This document shows, piece after piece, positions 34,943 to 44,103 of a stretch of DNA of 64,000 bases. A program made the position numbers and the translations under genes. The notes under the pieces are model-generated. The model made no database searches and was not told where the DNA came from. It saw only the letters and a list, made by a program, of their open reading frames with translations. Source of the DNA: JBCCQH01 sp039024435 (GTDB lineage: Bacteria > Bacteroidota > Bacteroidia > J057 > JADKCL01); contig JBCCQH010000009.1 of assembly GCA_039024435.1 (NCBI GenBank), positions 1 to 64,000 on the forward strand, in the 5' to 3' direction. Each line of letters opens with the position of its first letter. Within the stretch, counting starts at the first letter, position 1.

Positions 34943-35077
34943 TTTGCAATGGCGTCTTTATCTGCCCCTCTTCAGCTATTTTCTAGCCCCTAGCTCGGGC
35001 CATGGACTCCAAAATGAGCTTCGCGGGACAAAAAAATTTGCGCTCACAAATTTCACAAACCAATTTTAAACCGCCTC
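34926..35077. repeat. MITE-like repeat, copy A
   Basis: This ~152-bp element starts AGCGGTTTAAATTTAATTTTG and ends CAATTTTAAACCGCCTC, so its ends are imperfect inverted repeats. It shares CAGCTATTTTCT, GCCCCTAGCTCGGGC and ACTCCAAAATGAGCTTCG with the copy at 50281-50444, and most of these with 41979-42140. It has no coding capacity. It abuts the start of the small secreted-protein gene on the minus strand. Confidence 0.75.
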
Positions 35078-35246
35078 CTGGGGTTTTTCATGGTCTTAAA
35101 TATTTTATCGGTCAATGTGTTGGTGCATTAAGGTTCGTATCCCAAAACAAACTCCAATGGAGCCGGAACAATATCACTGCTGTCCCGGATTTTATCATTT
35201 CTGTTGCCCAAAAGAGGATTCTCCCTTGCCATCCCGGAAAGTCGTG

Positions 35247-35282
35247 GCAAAAGCAAGCCGCTGATCACGGCGACCAGCGGCT
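35247..35282 (-). terminator. Terminator of zinc protease gene
   Basis: The arms AGCCGCTG (35256-35263) and CAGCGGCT (35275-35282) form an 8-bp stem followed, on the minus strand, by TGCTTTTG. It lies 50 bases after the protease stop at 35332. The gap 34943-35331 contains only the repeat copy A, this terminator and no gene. Confidence 0.6.
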
Positions 35283-35331
35283 CAGGTATTTGGCTATACG
35301 TAGATCTTTGATTCAGCGAAAGGGCAGAGAA

Positions 35332-36222
35332 TCAATAAAGGTATTCCAGCGCTACCCGGTCGTAGAAACCGAATTCACCATCTTCACCGCTGTTGAAGCA
35401 GGCGAGCATGAGGGAATTTGGGTCATAACCACTCGGGGTGCCGGGAATCAGGTTGGCCCCCACGCCGGCACTGCCTTCATTGACGTTTTGCCCGCAGGAC
35501 TGGCGGCTGAAGTAGTCGGTATGGCGCAGACCGATGGCGTGGCCGATTTCGTGGCCGATCACGTGCTCATTGACATTGTTGCTGTAGCTCTGCATGCCCG
35601 TGTAGATCTGAACCCACTTGTAGGGATTTCCTCCGGAGGGAAATCCGGCCGAGCCACCCGCACCACTGTTTCCAGGATTGCGGTAGACGACGATGTCAGC
35701 ATTCAGATTGCTGCTGTAGGAGAGCGAAAAACTCAGCCCAATATTGAGTGCGTTGTAGTTGTTGATGGCCCACTGGAGCCCCGTGCGCATGCGGCTAGAC
35801 AGGTCGTAACCGCCACCGTAACCGGAGAGGCCAGTTACAGTGATCGTCTGATTGTTGCTGACCAAGTTATTCGTACTGTACTGCCGTCCGGGCGGTGTAG
35901 TCCGCAACTCTTGTAGCTGCACGCGGGTGAGTTCGATGTCACCGCCGACCATGTAGACGCGGTCGACCGATCCATCGGGGCGGGTGACGTCCATTTCCTC
36001 CATCATGTCGAGGTTAACCCCATGCTGATCGACGTGGGCGCGGATTTCATCCTCGTAGCCGATGCCGGTGATGGGCTTTTCGTCATCGATGTCAATTTCG
36101 CCCGCCTGCACATTTGTACCGGTGTGACTTGCCACCTCATTGTCTTTTTGACAGGAAGTAAAGACAAATGCGATCATCAAGCCACATAGATATACCGTAA
36201 TACTTCTAAAATTTAGTTTCAT
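35332..36222 (-). CDS. Zinc metalloprotease lipoprotein, M57/HEIGH type
   Basis: The 296-residue protein has a lipoprotein signal ending VFTSC (Cys24). After a ~100-residue propeptide-like region comes a compact protease domain with HEIGHAIGLRHTD (224-236), matching HExxHxxGxxH of metzincin-like enzymes and the Peptidase_M57 'dual-action HEIGH' family. The glutamate is the expected catalytic base and the three histidines bind zinc. It probably acts outside the inner membrane or at the cell surface. Substrate unknown. The gene lies in an AT-rich region with a terminator downstream. Confidence 0.85.
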   Translation of the reverse strand: MKLNFRSITVYLCGLMIAFVFTSCQKDNEVASHTGTNVQAGEIDIDDEKPITGIGYEDEIRAHVDQHGVNLDMMEEMDVTRPDGSVDRVYMVGGDIELTRVQLQELRTTPPGRQYSTNNLVSNNQTITVTGLSGYGGGYDLSSRMRTGLQWAINNYNALNIGLSFSLSYSSNLNADIVVYRNPGNSGAGGSAGFPSGGNPYKWVQIYTGMQSYSNNVNEHVIGHEIGHAIGLRHTDYFSRQSCGQNVNEGSAGVGANLIPGTPSGYDPNSLMLACFNSGEDGEFGFYDRVALEYLY

Positions 36223-36304
36223 TTTGCGTTAATCAATTAAGAATCAGTAATAAAAAAACCCTTGTGAACCAATGTAGATGTATTAGCCAAATACTGTCTA
36301 GCAG

Positions 36305-36324
36305 GTACAACGAAGCCGTTGTAC
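36305..36324. promoter_or_regulatory. GTACAACG-AAGC-CGTTGTAC hairpin
   Basis: A perfect 8-bp stem with a four-base loop lies 83 bases upstream of the protease start, in the 440-base gap 36223-36661. A second hairpin, CCGTTA/TAACGG, is at 36472-36490. The rest of the gap is AT-rich and has no convincing gene. The hairpin may be an operator or a leader structure. Confidence 0.35.
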
Positions 36325-36661
36325 GAACTTGCGTTATAAAACACTCCTTAATTGCTCTTTTGCGTAGAAGATAAATTAAGGTTCAATGTACTTTTCGATT
36401 GATGAAGAAATTTAGCAAAGTATCGGAATAAAAAAAATTGGGCGGACCGAGATGCTTCGCAATTTTTAACCCCGTTAACCGAAATAACGGTGGGAGTCGG
36501 CCTTGAGGAAAAATTTTATTCGGCAAAAAGCGCGAATTCCGGGTGCCTCGATAAGCGAGGGGATTCTAGTTCAAAGCAAACGCTGGGTTGACAAAATGGC
36601 GCAAATTCCAACATCGGAGTCATTTTTTGAACTTAATTCACGGGATCACGATATTGATGGC

Positions 36662-37798
36662 ATGTACAAATGGCTGATTTGGGGACTTTTGGGCGGCATT
36701 TTCGGATGCCCGCAACTCGTTTCGGCGCAGGCGGAGCGCGAATGCGGCTACTTGTGGAATGGCTTTCGCCAAGCTTGGGGTTACAATCACCGGATCAACC
36801 GCCTGGGGGATCTGGTTGACGTCCAGAGGGATGGCCTCACTGGGTGCCGGGCAGCCCTCGTACACACGGCCGCTACCGGGAGCGGTCCCGATGTTGCACT
36901 TTTCTCCTCTGGTGCCACCCGGATCGAAGCTGCGGGAACGCGCTTCAAATACGGCAAAGTCCAGCTCTCCTTGGAGGGGCGCGAAGGGGAGTGGCTGCGA
37001 AACGAAGTTGTTGTGCGCCACTTTGCCCCCAGTCTCCGCACCCCAAATGCACACGCAACGGCCTTGTTAAATGGATTTGATTTGGTGACTGCCGCCGGCG
37101 CAAAAGCGGACAAGCCGCGAAAACTCGCCTTCGGAATCGATTCGGTCTGGACCGACATGGACCGAGCAGAACTCTGTCTGCGCTTGTACACGGAAATGGA
37201 TTTTGCCTGCTCGACTTTTGAGTGTGAGCGGTTCAGGAACGAAGTGCGGTACAACATGGACCTGCATTACGTCATCGTGGTCGGTGATGTAGCCGTGACC
37301 GATGCGCGCCGGGCGGTCGGCTATTCCTGGATGCGGGACTCGGTCCCAAAAGCCCCTCCCGTACAACAAACGGTACTGGGAGAGCCAAATTGGGCAATTG
37401 CGGCGCTGGGATTTCGGGAAGTATCGTTAGAATTGGACGCCGAGCACCATTATCTGCGGCTCGGATTCCAGTCAGCGGGGCAACGCTACGATCCATCCAG
37501 TGGGACATTGGTACACACGCTCTATCTGCAATTTCAACAGTGGGATCCGACGATGTACGAGCAATACCACACGCACTACGATATCAGACCTAAACCACCG
37601 GCAAAATGGGTACTGAAGCGCCACGGGGGGTCGGCCCTGCTGGCCGTGAAAATGCAATTGCTCCAGTTTCGTGAAGGCAGGATTGCCCCGCAATCGGTGC
37701 ACGGATCGCTGCATTGGCACAGTCGGCACTCCCACCAAACGGCGGCTCAGGATACTTCGGCCGTTTGGCGACAGGAAATGACCAGCGTTTCCGATTGA
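36662..37798 (+). CDS. Secreted protein of unknown function
   Basis: The ATG at 36662 is preferred because it opens a signal peptide (MYKWLIWGLLGG..., ending VSAQ); the open frame reaches back to 36503. The 378-residue protein has several Cys residues (ECGYLWNGF, GCRAAL, CLRL, CSTFECER) and is beta-rich, with no recognised domain. A late segment (LHWHSRHSHQTAAQ) is His-rich. It is tail to tail with the small membrane protein at 37801, two bases apart. It may be an envelope or secreted protein. Confidence 0.55.
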   Translation: MYKWLIWGLLGGIFGCPQLVSAQAERECGYLWNGFRQAWGYNHRINRLGDLVDVQRDGLTGCRAALVHTAATGSGPDVALFSSGATRIEAAGTRFKYGKVQLSLEGREGEWLRNEVVVRHFAPSLRTPNAHATALLNGFDLVTAAGAKADKPRKLAFGIDSVWTDMDRAELCLRLYTEMDFACSTFECERFRNEVRYNMDLHYVIVVGDVAVTDARRAVGYSWMRDSVPKAPPVQQTVLGEPNWAIAALGFREVSLELDAEHHYLRLGFQSAGQRYDPSSGTLVHTLYLQFQQWDPTMYEQYHTHYDIRPKPPAKWVLKRHGGSALLAVKMQLLQFREGRIAPQSVHGSLHWHSRHSHQTAAQDTSAVWRQEMTSVSD

Positions 37799-37800
37799 TC

Positions 37801-38157
37801 TTACCCTTCGGCCCGGGCCTTGCGCGCCGCGATGAAGGCCCGGATAAAAAACACCATGGAAAAAGCAGTTGTAGCCAGCATGATGACGATCCGCACCACC
37901 GCCATGGTATCGTCCCGGCCGAGGGCGGATCTGAGCGGCATAAATAAGGCGATCAGCAGTACCAGGGTCAACAACACCGCGACGTGGGCGATGATCTTGT
38001 TCTGGCTTTTGATGCCGGGATACATGGCCGCGATGGCGACCCCAAATCCAACCGGGATCAGGGCGGTCATGGACGGATTGTCCGATCCCAAATAGCCCCA
38101 CAGCCCCAAACCGATCAATACTATTGCGTTGATTAAACTGGCCAGATGTGCAGTCAT
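37801..38157 (-). CDS. Small four-helix membrane protein
   Basis: This 118-residue protein has four hydrophobic segments (about residues 5-24, 31-46, 56-74 and 87-107) with short loops and a basic C-terminus (RAFIAARKARAEG). The sequence looks like a conserved small hypothetical membrane protein, without motifs that reveal a function. It is transcribed away from the pabB operon, with 111 bases between its start and the pabB stop. Confidence 0.65.
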   Translation of the reverse strand: MTAHLASLINAIVLIGLGLWGYLGSDNPSMTALIPVGFGVAIAAMYPGIKSQNKIIAHVAVLLTLVLLIALFMPLRSALGRDDTMAVVRIVIMLATTAFSMVFFIRAFIAARKARAEG

Positions 38158-38268
38158 TTTTCCTTCGTTTTAGTGGTTTCACTCGCAAGTCTGCGAATTG
38201 ATAGATCTACGCAAAGAAAACCAATCCCCGCCGAATAAGTTGGGATTTCGCGAACTTTTCCCGTGGAA

Positions 38269-39561
38269 TCAGCCTTTTCCCAGTTGGGCGAAGAGTTCAG
38301 CAATGGGCCGGGCCTTGAGGAGGGTCTCTTCGTATTCAGCTTCGGGATCTGAATCCCAGGTTACGGCCCCACCTACGTGGTAAGAAATTTGCTCGCGGGC
38401 GTCGTCGTATACCAGGGAGCGAATGACGACATTCAGGTCAAAATCCCCATTGGGCGCGAAGTATCCCAGCGAACCCGAGTAGATTCCTCGCGCGCGGTCT
38501 TCGTACTGGTCGATCAATTCGCAGGTGCGCACTTTGGGGGCACCGGTCATGCTCCCCGGAGGAAAAGTATTGCGAATGACCTGCGCGGTGCCCACCGTGG
38601 GGGATTTGCGTCCGGTCACGGTCGAAACGAGGTGGTGCACCGAGGGAAAAGTTTGTACCTCAAAGAGATCGGGCACTTCTACCGAATTGACCTCGCAGGA
38701 GCGGTAAAGATCGTTGCGGGAAAGGTCCACAATCATGACGTTTTCTGCCTGTTCCTTCAATGAGGTCCGCAGCCGCCGCATTTGGGCAAGGTCGGCGGAA
38801 AGTTTTTTGGCGCGGGAAGACGTCCCTTTGATCGGCTGGGTGAGCAGACGGTCACCCTGCAGTTGCAGGAAGCGCTCGGGGGAAGCGCACAGGAGATGGG
38901 TCCCTTTCCAGCGGGCGTAGCCAGCGAAAGGGACGGGCGACAGTTCGGCCAATTTTTCCCACAGGGCTGCCGGGTGAGTGATTTTTCCGGACGCGGAAAA
39001 ATTTTGCGTCAGGTTGATCTCGTAGCAATCGCCTTCGCGGATGTGGGCGCGCAGCTTTTGTACCGTGTCGAGGTAGTGTGCCCGGGAAAAGTTGCTCACA
39101 AACCCGGTAAAATTCGTGACCGCGGTACGGGCAATATCGACTTGGGCAATCGCTTCCCAAATGGCACCCGGTGGGTCACCCAACAGTATTTCCGGCCGCT
39201 CGGCGCCCCGGCGCCAGGCAATAACAATTTCGGCGGCAAACAGACGCATCCCGGGGAAAGATACCGTGGCTTGGCTCCGGGTGCGTAGCCGCTTTTCAAT
39301 GCGGTTTTTGAGGTCGTACCCCAATCCGCCTAAGTACCACTTGCCGTTGCCTTCTGCTCGGTCCAGTGCTCCCAACTCCTCGATCACCTCCGTCCCATGG
39401 CGGGCGACACCGAGGATAAATTCATACGCTCCGTAGCGGTCCATGTGGGTTCCGCAGGAGTCGAGAAAGGCACAATAGGGAAACTGTGCCGCCCAATAGA
39501 GACATTGCTTTTTGAGTTTTACGGCCTGCGCGGTCGCGGTGATCTGAGCGGGTTCCATCAT
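38269..39561 (-). CDS. pabB: Aminodeoxychorismate synthase component I-like (chorismate-binding)
   Basis: The 430-residue protein starts at ATG 39561, whose ATGA overlaps the purA stop; a second ATG at 39558 follows. It is a chorismate-binding enzyme of the PabB/TrpE type: PIKGTSSR (catalytic Lys motif), a DLSRNDLYR motif, NTFPPGSMTGAPK and GIYSGSLGYFAPNGDFDLNVVIRS. It makes 4-amino-4-deoxychorismate from chorismate with glutamine amidotransferase help, for folate synthesis. The amidotransferase partner (PabA) is not in this window. Overlap with purA indicates translational coupling. Confidence 0.85.
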   Translation of the reverse strand: MMEPAQITATAQAVKLKKQCLYWAAQFPYCAFLDSCGTHMDRYGAYEFILGVARHGTEVIEELGALDRAEGNGKWYLGGLGYDLKNRIEKRLRTRSQATVSFPGMRLFAAEIVIAWRRGAERPEILLGDPPGAIWEAIAQVDIARTAVTNFTGFVSNFSRAHYLDTVQKLRAHIREGDCYEINLTQNFSASGKITHPAALWEKLAELSPVPFAGYARWKGTHLLCASPERFLQLQGDRLLTQPIKGTSSRAKKLSADLAQMRRLRTSLKEQAENVMIVDLSRNDLYRSCEVNSVEVPDLFEVQTFPSVHHLVSTVTGRKSPTVGTAQVIRNTFPPGSMTGAPKVRTCELIDQYEDRARGIYSGSLGYFAPNGDFDLNVVIRSLVYDDAREQISYHVGGAVTWDSDPEAEYEETLLKARPIAELFAQLGKG

Positions 39562-40838
39562 ACCTGGAGCAGCGAACGCATTTCCAAGGTTTGCTCCCGA
39601 TCTGGCCCCACGGACAGGATCGTGATCGGCAATTCCAATTCGGCTTCCAGCCAGTGGACATATTCCATCAAGTGGGCGGGCAGGTCTTCTTTGCGGCGAA
39701 TACCCGTCAGATCTTCCGCCCAGGCCGGAAACCACTTCAGGACCGGCTCTATATTCTGACCGAGATCGTAAGGCAAATTTTGCGTCTCTGCTCCGTTAAT
39801 TAGATAAGCGGTACAGGCGGCGAATTGATCCAAAGCCGACAGCACGTCCGCTTTGGTCATGATCAGGTCGGTCACGCCATTGATCCGGATTGCGTAGCGC
39901 AAGGCGACCAGATCCAGCCAGCCACAGCGCCGGGGACGTCCAGTGGTCGCCCCGAACTCGTGCCCCGCTTTTTGGAGTAGGGCACCTTGGTCATCGTGTA
40001 GTTCGGAGGGAAATGGTCCCGATCCAACGCGGGTACAGTAGGCTTTGAAGATACCGTACACCCGACCAATCTGCCGGGGAGATACGCCAAGACCGGTGCA
40101 GGCTCCCGCCGTGACCGTGTTTGAGCTCGTTACGTAAGGATACGATCCAAAATCGATGTCGAGCATGGTGCCTTGTGCGCCTTCGGCCAGGACAGTTTTG
40201 CCGGCGGCCAGTGCCCCGTGCAGGTACTGTTCGGCGTCGACAACTTGCAGTTGGGCGAGGTATTCCATTGCCTCCGTAAACGGGCCTTCCCAGGTTTCCC
40301 GGTCGAACTCTATGCCATAATGGTCCAGCCAGGTCAAGTGCCGGGCCAACAGGGTTTCGTATTTCTCCCGGAAATCCGGCCCCAGGTAATCCCCCATGCG
40401 GAGGCCACTGCGGCCCACCTTGTCACGGTAGGTCGGCCCGATGCCCTTGAGGGTCGACCCTATTTTTTTGTCCCCTTTGGCCTTTTCGGAAGCAGCATCC
40501 AGCAGCTTGTGGGTCGGTAGGATGATGCTGGCGCGGCGGGCGAGGAGCAATTTTGTCCGGACTTCGATCCCGCCCGCGATCAGGTCTTCGATTTCCTTGC
40601 GCAGGGTCACCGGATCGACGACTACGCCGTTTCCAATGAGGCAGGTCGTCCCTTGGTGAAAGATTCCGGAAGGGATGAGGTGTAAAACGTGCTTTTGCCC
40701 GTTGAATTCAATGGTGTGACCGGCGTTGGGTCCTCCTTGAAATCGGGCTACGACGTCATAGCGTGGGGTAAATACATCCACTACTTTGCCTTTCCCTTCG
40801 TCTCCCCACTGCAATCCGAGTAATACGTCTACTGCCAT
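39558..40838 (-). CDS. purA: Adenylosuccinate synthetase
   Basis: The 426-residue protein is full length for PurA. It has the GTP-binding QWGDEGKGK loop (~10-18), the Asp/His catalytic pair (D13 and the GPNAGHTI motif, ~35-42), the IMP-binding GTTGRPRRCGWLD and the switch-type GSTLKGIGPTYRDK segment. It joins IMP and aspartate with GTP to form adenylosuccinate in the cytoplasm, the first committed AMP step. It is the third gene of the Fur - STAS - purA - pabB series, with its 3' end overlapping pabB. Confidence 0.97.
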   Translation of the reverse strand: MAVDVLLGLQWGDEGKGKVVDVFTPRYDVVARFQGGPNAGHTIEFNGQKHVLHLIPSGIFHQGTTCLIGNGVVVDPVTLRKEIEDLIAGGIEVRTKLLLARRASIILPTHKLLDAASEKAKGDKKIGSTLKGIGPTYRDKVGRSGLRMGDYLGPDFREKYETLLARHLTWLDHYGIEFDRETWEGPFTEAMEYLAQLQVVDAEQYLHGALAAGKTVLAEGAQGTMLDIDFGSYPYVTSSNTVTAGACTGLGVSPRQIGRVYGIFKAYCTRVGSGPFPSELHDDQGALLQKAGHEFGATTGRPRRCGWLDLVALRYAIRINGVTDLIMTKADVLSALDQFAACTAYLINGAETQNLPYDLGQNIEPVLKWFPAWAEDLTGIRRKEDLPAHLMEYVHWLEAELELPITILSVGPDREQTLEMRSLLQV

Positions 40839-40910
40839 TGTGGTATTGTTTTCTATGCTTTCGCGCAGCTTTCCATTGCGGCGAAACTGCCCATGCTGGT
40901 CCCGGAGCGT

Positions 40911-41267
40911 TTAGCTTTGATCGTTTTGGCCCAGGGCTTCCACCGCGGAGTCAATCGTCGGGAAGATGGTGAAGATTGAATTCAACTTGGTGATCAGCAT
41001 CAAGTTGCGAATGTAATCGGAAGGCCCCACCAGAACAAGCTCGCCGCCTTTTTTTCGGGCCTTGGTCAGCAGCGTGATGAATACACCAAGGCCACTGGAA
41101 TTGATGTGCTTGAGGTCACTGAGATTCAAGGCAAAGTTGAGGATTCCGTTCTCCATCTGCTCATTGAATGCGTCGGTGAGAGGCATACCGTCGTGTTCCC
41201 CGATTAGATTTCCTTCCAGGTAAAACACCCCGATTTTATCGGACTTGGCTTCAAAATTAAAGTTCAT
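40911..41267 (-). CDS. STAS-domain protein (anti-sigma factor antagonist type)
   Basis: The 118-residue protein is a STAS domain with the usual phosphorylation-site motif (HINSSGLGVFITLL, Ser in the DSSG-like turn) and the GGELVLVGPSDYIRNLM segment. Such proteins are switched by serine phosphorylation and bind anti-sigma kinases or other partners. Its start overlaps the Fur-like gene's stop by four bases (ATGA), so the two are coupled. No partner kinase is nearby. Confidence 0.85.
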   Translation of the reverse strand: MNFNFEAKSDKIGVFYLEGNLIGEHDGMPLTDAFNEQMENGILNFALNLSDLKHINSSGLGVFITLLTKARKKGGELVLVGPSDYIRNLMLITKLNSIFTIFPTIDSAVEALGQNDQS

Positions 41268-41755
41268 TTCGTGTTGATTTCCTTCTTATTGGCGCAGCCC
41301 AGTTTTGTGCAGTTGCCGTAGAGCACGAGCGAATGGTGGCGGATTTCTTTGTCCAGCAACCGCCCGATCATGCTCTGAATCTCTCCCATCCGGGGATCAC
41401 AAAATTCCAGGACCTCCCCGCAATCCAAACATATAAGATGGTCGTGCTGGCGATAACCGTAAGACTTTTCGTACACCGCTTGGCCCGTACCGAACTGGTG
41501 GCGCTTGACCAAATCACACTCGATCAACAGATCTAAAGTGTTGTAGACCGTCGCCCGGCTCACCCGATAATTTTTGTTCTTCATCTGGATGTAGAGCGAT
41601 TCTACGTCGAAGTGGTCGGTACGCGCATAAATCTCCTCCAAAATGGCAAAGCGCTCAGGTGTCTTCCGCTGCCCTCTTTTGTCGAGGTAAGCAGAGAAGA
41701 TCTCTTTTACTTCTTCAAGCTTGCTTTTGGCTGAATCCTGTACTGTTTTTGCCAT
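41264..41755 (-). CDS. fur: Fur family transcriptional regulator
   Basis: The 163-residue protein starts at ATG 41755 (an ORF extension to 41875 is unlikely). It has the winged-helix region (GQRKTPERFAILEEIY, then YRVSRATVYNTLDLL) and the dimer/metal region with HDHLICLDCGEVLEF. The C-terminal cysteines are spaced C-x4-C (GNCTKLGC) and not the more usual C-x2-C. It probably represses iron- or other-metal-responsive genes. It leads an operon with STAS, purA and pabB. Which metal it senses is not clear; the name fur is by family. Confidence 0.8.
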   Translation of the reverse strand: MAKTVQDSAKSKLEEVKEIFSAYLDKRGQRKTPERFAILEEIYARTDHFDVESLYIQMKNKNYRVSRATVYNTLDLLIECDLVKRHQFGTGQAVYEKSYGYRQHDHLICLDCGEVLEFCDPRMGEIQSMIGRLLDKEIRHHSLVLYGNCTKLGCANKKEINTK

Positions 41756-41978
41756 GCATATTATTTGCAGGAAATTTACGAAAAAAGAAAATTGAATGCC
41801 GCTCCCCTTTGCGACGGTTCCGGCTTCTAAGCGTGACCAATTTTTGCGCGCTGCGGGAGCATTTAGTGTCGCCATTTACCACTACTGCTGTCAATTTCTC
41901 ACATTTCATTGCCCCAAAATTCCATTCCGATCACGTTTTTTGCGTGCGAGTAGAATTTTCATAATTTACGGCCTCATT

Positions 41979-42140
41979 AAGAGGCTATTTAATTTAATCC
42001 TGTGGTTTTGTTATGCATCTTTTTCCGCTACTCTTCAGCTATTTTCTCGTCGGCCACCCAGGCTGCGCACTCCAAAATGAGCTTCGATTGGCGAAAAAAT
42101 CTGCGATAGCTAATTTCACAACGCAATTTTAAACCGCCTC
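41979..42140. repeat. MITE-like repeat, copy B
   Basis: This ~162-bp copy starts AAGAGGCTATTTAATTTAATCC and ends GCAATTTTAAACCGCCTC. It keeps CAGCTATTTTCT and GCACTCCAAAATGAGCTTCG, but the central CTAGCTCGGGC hairpin of copies A and C is replaced. It fills most of the 430-base gap between fur and the transporter gene; the remainder has no gene. Confidence 0.7.
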
Positions 42141-42185
42141 AAATAAAACCCCTTAATTTCTGGGCACAGATCTGACTTTCGAAGT

Positions 42186-43985
42186 ATGAAGAAAATTCTT
42201 TTCCCCCTGATCGCGCTTGTGGTGTTGGCTGGTTGTTCCGGCGGCGCGGACGAGAAAAAAAAGGTTGATTTTACCGTCCAGCAGAATGGTAAACAAGTCA
42301 CTCTGAAAGCAGATGTGGACCCTTCGGTCGGCGCGGTCGATTACAAATGGGTAATGGGCAAGAAGCTCGACACCATCCAAGGTCCCGAGGCCAACTACAC
42401 CTACGCTGAAGGAGGCTACTATGATGTCGAACTGCTGGCGATTGATGCCTGCGGTAACCTCCATACCGATAAACAGGAAGTTGCGGCCGACCCGGGCCTG
42501 GATCGTAAAATTGACCGTGGGTTTCAACCTGTCACTAACTTCATCGAGTCGATTGTATTCGTCTCATTTAGTTTTCCGGGGCTCGAAGAAAATGTCCCGA
42601 TCGTTCTGGTTATCTTGATTTTCGGGGCGTTGTTTTTTACGATTTATTTTCGATTCATCAACTTTCGCCGCTTTCGCCTGGCCATTGATATCGTACGGGG
42701 CAAATACTCGGACCCCAATGAGTCCGGTGAGGTTTCTCACTTCCAAGCGCTTACCGCCGCACTTTCGGGTACAGTGGGCTTGGGTAATATTGCTGGGGTA
42801 GCAATTGCCGTAGGAGCGGGTGGCCCAGGAGCAACTTTCTGGATGATTCTGGCCGGATTGCTCGGGATGTCTTCAAAATTTGTGGAATGTACGCTGGGCG
42901 TTAAGTATCGGGAAGTGGACGAAGATGGCAGGGTGTACGGTGGTCCGATGTACTATCTCCGCAAAGGATTTACCGGCATGAAAATGATTGTTGGGGGAAA
43001 GGAAACGAACTTTTCCGGCATCGGTAAAACGTTGGCGGCAATTTTTGCGGTAGCGGCGATTGGGGGATCTTTTGGTGGGGGCAACATGTTCCAGGTGAAC
43101 CAAGCTTTTTCCCAATTCGCGGCGATGCCCTTTATGGAGGGAACCTACGTTGGCGAAAACGGCTGGGTATTCGGTGCGATCATGGCTGTTTTGGTGGGGA
43201 TCGTCATCATCGGCGGGATTCGCTCTATCGCCAAAGTAACCGACAAAATCGTCCCTTTCATGTGTGGCGTGTATGTCCTGGCCGCCTTGGTGGTACTTGG
43301 AGCCAACTTCTCGGCAATTCCGGCAGCATTTGGAGCTATTTTTGAGGGAGCTTTTACCGGTGAAGCCGTAACGGGCGGAGTCATTGGGGTCTTGATCCAA
43401 GGTTTCCGCCGTGCCGCTTTCTCCAATGAAGCGGGCATCGGATCGGCTTCGATCGCTCACTCCGCAGTAAAGACGAATAATCCAGCCTCAGAAGGTTTGG
43501 TCGCTCTCCTGGAACCCTTCATCGATACGGTGGTGGTTTGTACGATGACGGCATTGGTGATCGTCATTACCGGGAAATACACGATGGCAAGCGACGATGG
43601 AATCGCCATTACGTCAGCTGCATTTCAAGAAACGATCAGTTGGTTCCCCTACCTGCTGGTTGTAGCGGTGATTCTTTTTGCCTTCTCAACGATGATTACG
43701 TGGTCGTATTACGGGATGCAAGCCTGGGCTTATCTCTTTGGCCGTTCAAAGCGGATGGAATACGTCTATAAAGCAATTTTCTGCATCATGGTAATTATTG
43801 GGGCGGCGTCGAGCCTCGGCGCCGTAATCGGCTTCTCCGATGCCATGATTTTCAGCATGCTATTTCCCAATATAATTGGCTTGATCTTCTTGCTGCCCGT
43901 AGTCAAAAACGAACTGAACGACTATCTCGGGAAGATTAAAAGTGGGGAAATAAAGACCGTAGACCTCTCCAAAAAGCACAAATGA
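42186..43985 (+). CDS. Alanine/glycine:cation symporter with N-terminal lipobox and PKD-like domain
   Basis: The 599-residue protein has an N-terminal lipoprotein-like signal (VVLAGCSGG), an ~80-residue PKD-like domain (DYKWVMGKKLDTIQGPEANYTYAEGG), then a membrane transporter of the alanine/glycine:cation symporter (AGCS) type. Evidence for the latter includes GTVGLGNIAGVAIAVGAGGPGATFW, a GGPMYYLRKGF motif, AAFSNEAGIGSASIAHSA and around ten membrane segments. It should import alanine or glycine with Na+ across the inner membrane. The extra domain makes it ~110 residues longer than usual and would face the periplasm. Confidence 0.85.
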   Translation: MKKILFPLIALVVLAGCSGGADEKKKVDFTVQQNGKQVTLKADVDPSVGAVDYKWVMGKKLDTIQGPEANYTYAEGGYYDVELLAIDACGNLHTDKQEVAADPGLDRKIDRGFQPVTNFIESIVFVSFSFPGLEENVPIVLVILIFGALFFTIYFRFINFRRFRLAIDIVRGKYSDPNESGEVSHFQALTAALSGTVGLGNIAGVAIAVGAGGPGATFWMILAGLLGMSSKFVECTLGVKYREVDEDGRVYGGPMYYLRKGFTGMKMIVGGKETNFSGIGKTLAAIFAVAAIGGSFGGGNMFQVNQAFSQFAAMPFMEGTYVGENGWVFGAIMAVLVGIVIIGGIRSIAKVTDKIVPFMCGVYVLAALVVLGANFSAIPAAFGAIFEGAFTGEAVTGGVIGVLIQGFRRAAFSNEAGIGSASIAHSAVKTNNPASEGLVALLEPFIDTVVVCTMTALVIVITGKYTMASDDGIAITSAAFQETISWFPYLLVVAVILFAFSTMITWSYYGMQAWAYLFGRSKRMEYVYKAIFCIMVIIGAASSLGAVIGFSDAMIFSMLFPNIIGLIFLLPVVKNELNDYLGKIKSGEIKTVDLSKKHK

Positions 43986-44103
43986 CCATTGCGGCCAAAA
44001 CCCACACAGATCACCAAGTTGGGAATTTGTGAAAAAAATGAGCGAAAAATTTTTAAACCAGAAAAAAAGCAATACCTTTGAGAAGATCAAGAAAGGAGAA
44101 GAA

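Noticed and set aside
34698..35069. 123-residue plus-strand ORF
   Set aside because: It overlaps the minus-strand small secreted-protein frame and the repeat; no gene-like features.
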